In this document: piece by piece, positions 1-5,924 of the stretch
Layout: every line of letters begins with the position of its first letter
Numbering within the stretch: the stretch's first letter is position 1
Assembly: GCA_046262635.1 (NCBI GenBank)
Contig: JBHEMK010000053.1
Span: 1 to 8,234 of the forward strand
DNA from: JBHEMK01 sp046262635
GTDB lineage: Bacteria > Actinomycetota > Thermoleophilia > Gaiellales > Gaiellaceae
Direction of reading: 5' to 3'
Length of the DNA: 8,234 bases
Position numbers and translations under genes: made by a program
Notes under the pieces: model-generated
Database searches by the model: none
What the model was told of the DNA's origin: nothing
What the model saw: the letters and a program-made list of their open reading frames with translations, nothing else

Positions 1-1001
1 GCGACGTCTTCGGGCCGCCCGCTCATCAGCGAACGCGCGGCGGCGAGAGAGACGGCGAGCGCCGCGCGGGCTTGGGCACCGGTGCCCTGCTCGGGCGGGC
101 GGGCCTGCTCGACGCACTCCACGAAGTACTCGATCTCCGGGCCCCAGGGGTTGGCAGGCTCGATTGGCACGTCCAGCGGGTCAGCCCGGGATCTGAGATA
201 GAGGCGCAGCCCGCGGGGGGCGTCGCTCGCGCCGACGTTGCCGCCGCCCTCGGCCGGCGCCGCGCTGAAGCTGTACTCGGCGACGCCGCGCTCCGCCAGC
301 ACCCGCACGTTGCTCGAAAACGGGTATGCCTTCGGCATCGCCATCGATCCCTCGGCGATCCCATGGGCGTTGTCGTACTCGACGACCGCCAGCACGTGGT
401 CGGCGTGCGGCGCCCGCGCGAACACGCGCCGCGGCGTCCCCAGCAGCCAGTTCATCTGATCGAAGTCGTGGATCAGCAGGTCGACCGGAACGCCGCCGGA
501 CTTGGCCGGATCGGCCATCCAGTCGTTCCAGTCCGCCCGCGGCGACAGTCGCACCGTCGACACCGAGAGCACCTGTCCGAGCTCGCCGCCGGCGAGGAGC
601 CGCTGCAACTCGACGTACTCCGGCCAGAAGCGCAGCACGAGCCCGACCATGAAGAGGCGGCCGCTCCGCTCGCCCGCGGCGACAATCGCGTCGGCGTCGT
701 CGAGCGTCAGCGCGATCGGCTTCTCGAGCAGGACGTGCTTGCCGGCGGCGAAAGCCGTTTCGGCGAGCTCGCGGTGCAGGGGCGTCGGCAGGCAGATGTC
801 GACGGCGTCGACGGCAGGGTCTCGGAGCGCCGCGCCGAGATCGTCGATCAGCTCCGCGCCGACCGACGCCGCGACCGCGGCGGCCCGGTCGCTCCGGCGC
901 GACGCGACAGTCTTGACGCGCACCCGATCGCCGAGTGCGCGGTAGTTCGCGGCGTGCGAGGCTCCCATGAACCCGCCACCGAGAATCGCGATCGTGATCA
1001 C
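1..1001 (-). CDS. Gfo/Idh/MocA-family NAD(P)-dependent oxidoreductase (3' end cut by window edge)
   Basis: The family oxidises or reduces a hydroxyl/keto group of a sugar, cyclitol or derivative using NAD(P) in the cytoplasm. The reading frame is open for 333 codons to the left edge; family members are usually about 330-350 residues, so only a few C-terminal residues are missing. Visible features are an N-terminal Rossmann loop GGGFMG (residues 8-13), the family's EKP motif (93-95, followed by IALT) whose Lys is normally catalytic, and VDLLIHDFD (173-181), the usual site of the catalytic His/Asp. The GTG start at 1001 overlaps the TGA of the upstream creatininase-family gene (GTGA, 4 bases). 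No good Shine-Dalgarno precedes it, so translation probably depends on coupling. Last visible gene of the leftward operon. The HDFD form and the neighbours suggest an inositol- or sugar-dehydrogenase role, but the substrate is not determined. Confidence 0.93.
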   Translation of the reverse strand, partial: MITIAILGGGFMGASHAANYRALGDRVRVKTVASRRSDRAAAVAASVGAELIDDLGAALRDPAVDAVDICLPTPLHRELAETAFAAGKHVLLEKPIALTLDDADAIVAAGERSGRLFMVGLVLRFWPEYVELQRLLAGGELGQVLSVSTVRLSPRADWNDWMADPAKSGGVPVDLLIHDFDQMNWLLGTPRRVFARAPHADHVLAVVEYDNAHGIAEGSMAMPKAYPFSSNVRVLAERGVAEYSFSAAPAEGGGNVGASDAPRGLRLYLRSRADPLDVPIEPANPWGPEIEYFVECVEQARPPEQGTGAQARAALAVSLAAARSLMSGRPEDV

Positions 1002-1816
1002 GCGGGCGGGGGCCGGAAGCGCTCGTAGCCAGGTGCGATCCGGTCGTGCATCGTCTCCATGTCGCGCACGAGGTTGACGACCGAGGTCGCGCCCCACTGG
1101 AGGAACTGCTCGCCCTTTTCGACCGTCGACTCGCTGGGGTTCCCCCAGACTCCGCCCCCCTCCTCGAGAAGCGCCCAGAACGAGCCGGGCGTCGAGAGGA
1201 AAACCGGGTCGAGCAACGCCAGCGGGTGGTTCGTGAACCCCTCGAGGTTCGGGACGAAATCCCGCACGCGCTCCATGTCGCAGAGGTCGGGGTCGATCGC
1301 CAGGACGGCGGAGGTTTCGCCGACGTTCGCGTGCAAGCCTGCGCTTCCCGAGAGATACACCTCCGCCTGGTCGGGCGGGAGGCCCTGCCAGTACGCGAAC
1401 GGCAGGACGCGGACGCCACGAGGCAAATCGTCGAACATGTCCGCGGCTGCGTACTGCATCGCCGTCGTGTTGACGTAATGGCCGTTGACGAGCGCGATCC
1501 GCTCGAAGCCAGCCTCCGCGAGCGAGACGCAGATGTCGCGCAGCATCGAGATGAACGTCGCGAGCCGGACGTAGATGATCCCGCTTGCCCCGCGGTGATC
1601 GGGCGCGAGCCCGAACGGCACCGGCGGTGCGACCAGCGCGTCGAGATCCTCGGCGGCTCGCTTGCACACCTCGAGGGGGATGTAGACGTCGGTCCACAAC
1701 GGCCCATGGTCGCCGTGGTCCTCAGTCGATCCCACCGGGACGAGCACGGTGCGGCCGCCGCCCTCCATGTACTCGCGCACCTGGAGATTCGTCATCTCGG
1801 GCATGTAGCGCTTCAC
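998..1816 (-). CDS. Creatininase-family (creatinine amidohydrolase fold) metallohydrolase
   Basis: The 272-residue protein matches creatininase-family metallohydrolases, which include creatinine amidohydrolase, the flavin-pathway formamide hydrolase ArfB, MftE and the inositol-pathway hydrolase IolN. PVGSTEDHGDHGPLWTD (residues 27-43) supplies the expected metal ligands Glu32, His34 and Asp43. NGHYVN (111-116) supplies His113. The GLHANVGETS segment (160-169) matches the later conserved H...ETS stretch. The position equivalent to Glu122 of Pseudomonas creatininase (NGHYEN, from memory) is Val115, which argues against true creatininase activity. I chose the GTG at 1816 because it overlaps the TGA of the upstream TIM-barrel gene (GTGA); an ATG at 1804 is the alternative, and the longer frame to 1888 would run deep into the upstream gene. 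Placed between a sugar epimerase and a dehydrogenase, it more likely opens or hydrolyses a sugar/cyclitol derivative than creatinine. Confidence 0.9.
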   Translation of the reverse strand: MKRYMPEMTNLQVREYMEGGGRTVLVPVGSTEDHGDHGPLWTDVYIPLEVCKRAAEDLDALVAPPVPFGLAPDHRGASGIIYVRLATFISMLRDICVSLAEAGFERIALVNGHYVNTTAMQYAAADMFDDLPRGVRVLPFAYWQGLPPDQAEVYLSGSAGLHANVGETSAVLAIDPDLCDMERVRDFVPNLEGFTNHPLALLDPVFLSTPGSFWALLEEGGGVWGNPSESTVEKGEQFLQWGATSVVNLVRDMETMHDRIAPGYERFRPPPA

Positions 1817-2607
1817 TGCAGACCGAGCTCGTTGAGGTGCTCCCGGGAGCCGCGCATCGCGGCTGTGACCTCGGCGAGCGGCGGCCACGGCTCGCCCGTG
1901 AACTCGATCTCGACCGAGTAAGGCCCGTCGTAGCCATGGTCGCGAAGGATTCCCAGGACTCCCGCGAAGTCGACGTCTCCCGTGCCGATCTCGCCGAAGT
2001 TCCAGACGCCCTTGCCGCCCTTGGACTCTTTCAGATGGACGTGGACAAGCTTCCCGACGACCTTCGGGATGTCTTCCAGCGCCGGGTCGCCGGAGTAGAA
2101 GACGACGTTTGCCGTGTCGTAGTTGATCCCGACGCAGTCTCGCCCGATCCTCTCGAGCAGCGGCAGCGTGACTGCGCCCGAGGCCATGATGTCGCCGTGG
2201 ATCTCGAGACCGATCGTGATCCCCGCCCGCTCGGCCTCGTCGGCCAGCGCGCCGATGTTTGCGAGGAAGGCCGCCTCGTTCTCGTCGGCCGACTGGTGCC
2301 CGCCGACAGCCGTATTGACGATCGGGATCCCGTACTGGGCCGCCCAGCGCACAGCCTTGATGCCGTGTGCGAGCCCGTCCGCCGTCGTCAGGTCGGAGTG
2401 GGCCGACAGGCTGACCGGCTCGAGTCCGTAGCTCTCGAGCTTGCGGCGAAGCTCCGCCTGGTCTCCGTCGAGATCGACGTGCTCCGTCCAGCCGGGCACG
2501 GCCGACAGCTCGACTGCGGTGTAGCCCGCCTCGGCGATCCCCTGCAGGGCCTCGTCGTGGGAATAGGTGTGGTACGAGTTCGTATGACCCGCGAGCGGTT
2601 TTGCCAT
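1813..2607 (-). CDS. Sugar phosphate isomerase/epimerase (xylose isomerase-like TIM barrel, AP endonuclease 2 family)
   Basis: This 264-residue protein has the form of a metal-dependent TIM-barrel sugar isomerase/epimerase (D-tagatose 3-epimerase, IolE/IolI, IolO-like), acting in the cytoplasm on a keto-sugar or sugar acid. The four metal-ligand positions of the fold can be placed: Glu135 in GLEIHGD, Asp164 in GINYDTAN, His191 in LVHVHLKES, and a Glu in YSVEIEF (233 or 235). Earlier barrel strands are seen in AGYTAVELS (27-35) and VSLSAHSDL (65-73). ATG 2607 is the start: GGAGG lies five bases upstream, and extending the frame to 2712 would enter the binding-protein gene. The 3' end overlaps the next gene at GTGA. 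It follows the ABC importer after a 61-base gap. Exact substrate unknown; IolO- or IolE/IolI-type activity is possible. Confidence 0.9.
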   Translation of the reverse strand: MAKPLAGHTNSYHTYSHDEALQGIAEAGYTAVELSAVPGWTEHVDLDGDQAELRRKLESYGLEPVSLSAHSDLTTADGLAHGIKAVRWAAQYGIPIVNTAVGGHQSADENEAAFLANIGALADEAERAGITIGLEIHGDIMASGAVTLPLLERIGRDCVGINYDTANVVFYSGDPALEDIPKVVGKLVHVHLKESKGGKGVWNFGEIGTGDVDFAGVLGILRDHGYDGPYSVEIEFTGEPWPPLAEVTAAMRGSREHLNELGLQ

Positions 2608-2631
2608 CGACGCCTCCGTCGTGAGAAGGGG

Positions 2632-2659
2632 GCGGGGCTCTCCCGTCAGGACGCCCCGC
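2632..2659 (-). repeat. GC-rich inverted repeat (hairpin) between binding-protein and isomerase genes
   Basis: A perfect 7-base inverted repeat GCGGGGC / GCCCCGC is separated by a 14-base loop in the only substantial gap of the leftward operon, 9 bases after the binding-protein stop codon (2669-2671). No T-run follows on the minus strand, so it is a poor intrinsic terminator. A stem at this place could stabilise the 3' end of the importer message or partly attenuate downstream transcription, which is common after binding-protein genes. In such GC-rich DNA a 7-bp stem can also occur by chance. Confidence 0.35.
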
Positions 2660-2668
2660 ACCGGTCGA

Positions 2669-3814
2669 CTACATCCTGAAGCCAGCTTGGATCTTGGTCG
2701 CTGCGAAGGCACTGCTGAGCTTGTACGCCTTCGCGTCCTTGCGCGCGCGGGCCACGTCGGCCTTCCTGTTGGCCGCCGACTGCAGCCCGTTCGTGATCAC
2801 GTCGCTGGTCGGCAGAAGCTTCTTCGTCTGCCCGAGGTCGTGGACGACCTTCAGGTAGTTGCTCCAGCCCTTCGCATAGTTGTAGCCCCAGCCTTGGCCT
2901 TTGAGGTGGCTCGTGCCGTAGGCGTGCGCGAGCTCAAGCATCGAGTCGAGCGCAAGCTGCGGCTTAAGCGTCTTCCGTAGGTCGGGCAGCGAGCCGTACG
3001 TGATCTGGGCGGCCGCCCGTGGGTTCGCCTTCGTGAACTCGAGGCCCATGACGACGCCCTGGAGAAAGCGAGTGTACAGATCCTTCTTCGCCGAGTCGTC
3101 GAGGTCGGATGCCCGGACCGAGTACACGTTCGACGGGAACTTCGACCAGGACGTGCCGATCAGGTACTTCAACTTGAGGCCTTGCCCGGCGAGCTGGTGG
3201 CGGAGCCCCTCCCACGCCAACGCGGCGTCGGCCTTGCCCGTGGCGGCAGCCTGCGTCCACGACGTCCCGACGGCCACGTAATGGACCGACTTCGGGTCGA
3301 TGCCGAGCTCGACGAGCATCGGGTCGACAATCACCTTCCACCCAGAACTACCGAGCGCAATCGACTTGCCCTTCAGGTCCTTGGGCGACTTGATCGGGCT
3401 GTTCAGCGGCAGGGCAAAGTCGAAGACCTGGCCGGAGATCACGTCCCAGATCGACTTGACGGGGATGCCGCTGTCGATCGACGCGGTCAGCACGCCCGGT
3501 GACGGGTACCCGATGTCCGCCTTGTGCTGCGCGACGAACTTCGTGGACGCGAGCGCGTCGGTCACGGAGCCGGCGATCAGCTTCACGTCGAGCCCGAGCG
3601 TCTTGAAGTAGCCCATCTTGAGCGGAACCCAGAGGTTGAAGTCGTCCATCACCTGCAGCGTCCCACGGGGCGAGATCCAGCGGACGGTCTCCAGTGACGC
3701 GAACGAGCGCCCGAACGCGCTCTCAACGTTCAACAGCGGCCCGGCGGAAAGAACGGCTGCGCCCTGCATACCGCGCTTCAGCAGCTGGCGACGCGACATT
3801 GTACCTTCGTACAT
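2669..3814 (-). CDS. ABC transporter substrate-binding protein, NitT/TauT (NMT1/THI5-like) family, Tat signal
   Basis: This 381-residue protein is the extracytoplasmic ligand-binding component of the ABC importer encoded upstream. The N-terminus carries a twin-arginine signal, SRRQLLKRG (residues 7-15), followed by a hydrophobic stretch (about 16-28), so it is probably exported folded. No lipobox cysteine follows, so membrane anchoring by lipid is not evident. The mature part has the two-lobed NMT1/SsuA-like pattern: FNLWVPLKMGYFKTLGLDVKL near 59-79, then KADIGYPSPG, SPKDLKGKSIALGSSG, and later GKADAALAWEG. Start ATG 3814 has AAGGAG five bases upstream; the in-frame ATG at 3799 would lose that spacing but keep the Tat motif. 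The stop is TAG. It lies 20 bases after the permease. The family transports nitrate, sulfonates, thiamine precursors, riboflavin and many unknown small molecules, so the ligand cannot be named. Confidence 0.92.
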   Translation of the reverse strand: MYEGTMSRRQLLKRGMQGAAVLSAGPLLNVESAFGRSFASLETVRWISPRGTLQVMDDFNLWVPLKMGYFKTLGLDVKLIAGSVTDALASTKFVAQHKADIGYPSPGVLTASIDSGIPVKSIWDVISGQVFDFALPLNSPIKSPKDLKGKSIALGSSGWKVIVDPMLVELGIDPKSVHYVAVGTSWTQAAATGKADAALAWEGLRHQLAGQGLKLKYLIGTSWSKFPSNVYSVRASDLDDSAKKDLYTRFLQGVVMGLEFTKANPRAAAQITYGSLPDLRKTLKPQLALDSMLELAHAYGTSHLKGQGWGYNYAKGWSNYLKVVHDLGQTKKLLPTSDVITNGLQSAANRKADVARARKDAKAYKLSSAFAATKIQAGFRM

Positions 3815-3834
3815 ACCTCCTCCTTCCGGGACGA

Positions 3835-4701
3835 CTAGGCCTCCCAACTGGCCCATCGCTTCCCGACGAAATAGAACAGGACGTAGATGCCCACACCGAG
3901 AACGGCGACGATCGCGATGACCGCGCCGAACTCGTCCATCCGTGCCAACGAGGAGTAATAGACGAGCCGCTCGCCGAGTCCCCCGGCTTCGCTCGGAGCT
4001 ACCATCTCGCCGCCGACGGCCGTCAAGAGCCCGAAGATCGACCCGACCATGAAGCCGACGATGATCATCGGCAGCGCGAGCGGGAATCGAATCTTGCGGA
4101 AGATCTGCAATGTCGACGCGCCGTAGGAGCGCGCGAGCGCGATCTTCGCCAGGTCGGTGCGACGGAATCCCGTCGCGGAGTTGAGCATGACCATCGGCCC
4201 CGACGCGAGCGCCACGGCGATGATCAACGGCCACGAGCCGAAGCCCATCTTCAGCCGCAGGAAGGGGACAAGCGCGATCATTGGCGTCGTCACCATGATC
4301 AGGATGTACGGCGCGATCACCTTCTCGGCGAACGGCTTCTGGGTGATCAGTGCCGCGAGCATCAGCCCGACTGCGGCTCCGATCGCGTACCCGGTGAGGA
4401 ACTCGTACATCGTCACCCAGAGGTGGTGGGCGAAGACGGACGGGAACTCGTTCCAGAGCACCCGCACGACGTCGATTGGTTTCGGGAAGACGTACGTCGG
4501 CGTGTTCGTCCATCGGAGGATCCCCTCGAGGCCAAAGAAGATCGCGGCGGCGAGGCCCAGGATCGTGCCGATCTCCAGGGCACTCTTGGCCATCCGCACC
4601 GACGTGAGGCCCGTCCAGTCGACAGGGCCGTGGTCGGTCGACGCCGGCCTCTCCTCGAAAGCCGGGATCTCGTCGCGCAGCTCGCTCGGGACGTTGCTCA
4701 T
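3835..4701 (-). CDS. ABC transporter permease, NitT/TauT type
   Basis: This 288-residue integral membrane protein forms the translocation channel of the importer. About six hydrophobic segments can be placed near residues 41-62, 92-118, 128-148, 156-177, 208-230 and 258-280. The cytoplasmic EAA-type coupling loop lies at about 184-211 (core RSYGASTLQIFRKI, then FPLALP), the part that docks on the ATPase. The hydrophilic N-terminal 38 residues form a cytoplasmic tail somewhat longer than usual. Start ATG 4701 overlaps the TGA of the ATPase gene (ATGA), with GGAGGT just upstream inside that gene. The binding-protein gene follows after 20 bases. It resembles SsuC/TauC-like permeases; substrate unknown. 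Confidence 0.94.
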   Translation of the reverse strand: MSNVPSELRDEIPAFEERPASTDHGPVDWTGLTSVRMAKSALEIGTILGLAAAIFFGLEGILRWTNTPTYVFPKPIDVVRVLWNEFPSVFAHHLWVTMYEFLTGYAIGAAVGLMLAALITQKPFAEKVIAPYILIMVTTPMIALVPFLRLKMGFGSWPLIIAVALASGPMVMLNSATGFRRTDLAKIALARSYGASTLQIFRKIRFPLALPMIIVGFMVGSIFGLLTAVGGEMVAPSEAGGLGERLVYYSSLARMDEFGAVIAIVAVLGVGIYVLFYFVGKRWASWEA

Positions 4702-5477
4702 CCGACCTCCAGCACTGCGTGGCCGCCCGTCTCGACGGTTCGCTTCATGTCCTGCAGGAGTTCGATGAAGCCGGGCTCGAACGTCATCTCGACCGTCCGT
4801 GGCCGCGGCAGGTCGATGTCGTAGATGTGCGCGAGCCGACCCGGACGCGGGGTGAGCACGACGACGCGGTCGGCGAGGAAGATCGCCTCGGAGATGTTGT
4901 GCGTGACGAAGACGATCGTGTTGCCGCTTTCGTGCCAGAGGCGAAGCAGCAGCAGGTTCATCTCGTCGCGCGTGAAGGCATCGAGCGACCCGAACGGCTC
5001 GTCCATCAGCAGCACCTGCGGTTTCTGGCCGAGCGCGCGCACGATGGAAGCACGCTGCTGCATGCCCCCCGAGAGCTCGCGCGGCATCGAGTCGGCGAAC
5101 TCCGTCAGCCCCGTCTCCTGTAAGAGCGCGTCGACGCGCGCCCGGTCGACCGGCTGCTTCTTGATCTCGAACGGGAACTCGATGTTCTGACGGAGGTTGC
5201 GCCAGGGCAGCAGGTTCGCCTCCTGGAAGATCATTCCGATCTCGTGTGGCCGGGGCCCGTTCACTTCCGTTCCGTCCAGCGTGATGCGGCCGCTCGTGAG
5301 CGCGTGCAGACCGGACATCGCCCAGAGCAGCGTCGTCTTGCCGCAGCCGCTCGGGCCGAGGATCGTGATTAGCTCGCCCTCGGCGACGTCGAGGGAAAGG
5401 TCCTCGAGCGCGTGGACAGCGCCGCTCTTGCCGGCGTAGACCTTCGACGCGCCTTCGACGCGCAGCTTCGGCACCAT
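4698..5477 (-). CDS. ABC transporter ATP-binding protein, NitT/TauT type
   Basis: This 259-residue ATPase powers the importer from the cytoplasmic side. All nucleotide-binding motifs are intact: Walker A GPSGCGKTT (41-49), Q-loop Gln85 in IFQEANLLPW, signature LSGGM followed by QQR (135-142), Walker B VLLMDEP (155-161) with D-loop SLD, and the switch histidine His193 in FVTHN. The LLPWRN sequence after the Q-loop and LSGGMQQR are typical of the nitrate/sulfonate/taurine importer subgroup. Start ATG 5477 overlaps the TGA of the VOC gene (TGATG). Another ATG nine bases upstream at 5486 is equally in frame and would add only Met-Val-Leu. It ends in a four-base ATGA overlap with the permease. Confidence 0.96.
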   Translation of the reverse strand: MVPKLRVEGASKVYAGKSGAVHALEDLSLDVAEGELITILGPSGCGKTTLLWAMSGLHALTSGRITLDGTEVNGPRPHEIGMIFQEANLLPWRNLRQNIEFPFEIKKQPVDRARVDALLQETGLTEFADSMPRELSGGMQQRASIVRALGQKPQVLLMDEPFGSLDAFTRDEMNLLLLRLWHESGNTIVFVTHNISEAIFLADRVVVLTPRPGRLAHIYDIDLPRPRTVEMTFEPGFIELLQDMKRTVETGGHAVLEVG

Positions 5478-5848
5478 CAGAACCATCCCGTCTCGTCCGG
5501 GTCGCCGTACTGCATCAGCTCGACCACGGCGCCGTCGACCTCGACGAAGGCCACCCGCAGGAAGCTGTCCCCGCGTCCGGTCGGGTCGAAAGGCTCGGCG
5601 AGAACGATGTGGCCCTCGATCGCTGCGTCCAGGTCGTCGACGCGGTAGGCGACGTGCGGCGCCGTTCGGAGCGGTCCGGTCACGGGCGTGTTGGGCTCGA
5701 AACGCAGCCACTCCACATTGAAGCCGCCCGCGCGCGGGCTGGTGACCCAGACGCGGGTGGCCGTGACGAATGACTCGCCGTCCTTCACCTCGTCGGTGAC
5801 AAGCCCTATGTGGTCGAACTTCGACCGATCAAATTGCTTGACGGCTAT
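5477..5848 (-). CDS. Small VOC-superfamily (glyoxalase/bleomycin-resistance fold) protein, non-canonical start
   Basis: Translation gives about 123 residues with the paired beta-alpha-beta-beta-beta pattern of the vicinal oxygen chelate fold: KFDHIGLVTDE at the N-terminus, EWLRFEP in the first half, then APHVAYRVDDLDAAIEG and FVEVDGAVVELMQY in the second half. His13 and the Glu of VVELMQY (about 113) are plausible metal ligands, so it may be a small lyase, isomerase or epimerase; no reaction can be assigned. The frame contains no ATG or TTG start after the stop codon near 5885, and the only GTG (5788) would delete the conserved first strand. I placed the start at ATA 5848 because AAGGGG (5855-5860) lies six bases upstream and the length then fits the family. 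It is the first gene of the leftward operon and overlaps the ATPase at TGATG. The fold is clear; the exact start is uncertain. Confidence 0.72.
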   Translation of the reverse strand: MAVKQFDRSKFDHIGLVTDEVKDGESFVTATRVWVTSPRAGGFNVEWLRFEPNTPVTGPLRTAPHVAYRVDDLDAAIEGHIVLAEPFDPTGRGDSFLRVAFVEVDGAVVELMQYGDPDETGWF

Positions 5849-5858
5849 CCGTCGCCCC

Positions 5859-5888
5859 TTGCGAATTGTTAGGAAAGGTTTCTATCAT
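5859..5888 (+). promoter_or_regulatory. Candidate sigma70-type promoter for the ROK regulator operon
   Basis: TTGCGA (5859-5864) and TATCAT (5883-5888) are separated by 18 bases and match four of six and five of six consensus positions. This sits in the only AT-rich stretch of an otherwise GC-rich window. Transcription would start near 5895, giving a leader of about 30 bases before the GTG at 5925. The -10 element overlaps the right half of the candidate operator, as expected for autorepression. This is a motif match by eye only. Confidence 0.4.
5867..5887. promoter_or_regulatory. Candidate ROK repressor operator (imperfect palindrome) in the divergent gap
   Basis: TGTTAGGAAA (5867-5876) faces TTTCTATCA (5879-5887) across a two-base centre GG. 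Read on the minus strand the right half is TGATAGAAA, so the half-sites agree apart from one substitution and one missing base. AT-rich palindromes of the TTAGGAAA-type are plausible ROK-family sites. It lies between the spacer and -10 of the rightward candidate promoter and about 20 bases upstream of the VOC start, so one bound repressor could control both operons. Confidence 0.4.
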
Positions 5889-5924
5889 CGAGCCGAAACT
5901 ACCATCAAGCTGCAACCAGAAGAC

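Noticed and set aside
72..1028. Long open frame on the plus strand opposite the oxidoreductase gene
   Set aside because: It is antisense to a gene with clear Rossmann, EKP and HDFD motifs, has an Arg/His/Asp-rich composition typical of GC-rich shadow frames, and shows no recognisable domain.
181..1707. 508-codon minus-strand frame across the oxidoreductase and creatininase-family genes
   Set aside because: It is an out-of-frame shadow: Ser/Arg-rich without motifs, while both overlapped genes have intact motifs in their own frames.
2608..2668. Intrinsic terminator between the binding-protein and isomerase genes
   Set aside because: There is a 7-bp GC stem but no T-run after it on the minus strand, so true termination is not supported.
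1585..2679. 364-codon plus-strand frame opposite the TIM-barrel gene
   Set aside because: No family features, no ribosome-binding site, and fully antisense to a well-supported gene.
3815..4513. Upstream extension of the binding-protein frame into the permease gene
   Set aside because: The extension covers conserved permease sequence, while ATG 3814 has an ideal ribosome-binding site and begins just before a Tat signal.
5865..5870. AACAAT as a -10 element for the leftward operon
   Set aside because: No acceptable -35 lies at the right distance, and the implied start would fall at the AAGGGG ribosome site.
5829..5888. 19-codon minus-strand reading frame starting at ATG 5888
   Set aside because: It ends before the VOC domain, has no clear ribosome site and overlaps the candidate operator; kept only as an alternative VOC start if a base is missing.
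5688..5924. Upstream extension of the ROK frame
   Set aside because: It would run across the candidate promoter and antisense to the VOC gene; family proteins begin close to GTG 5925.
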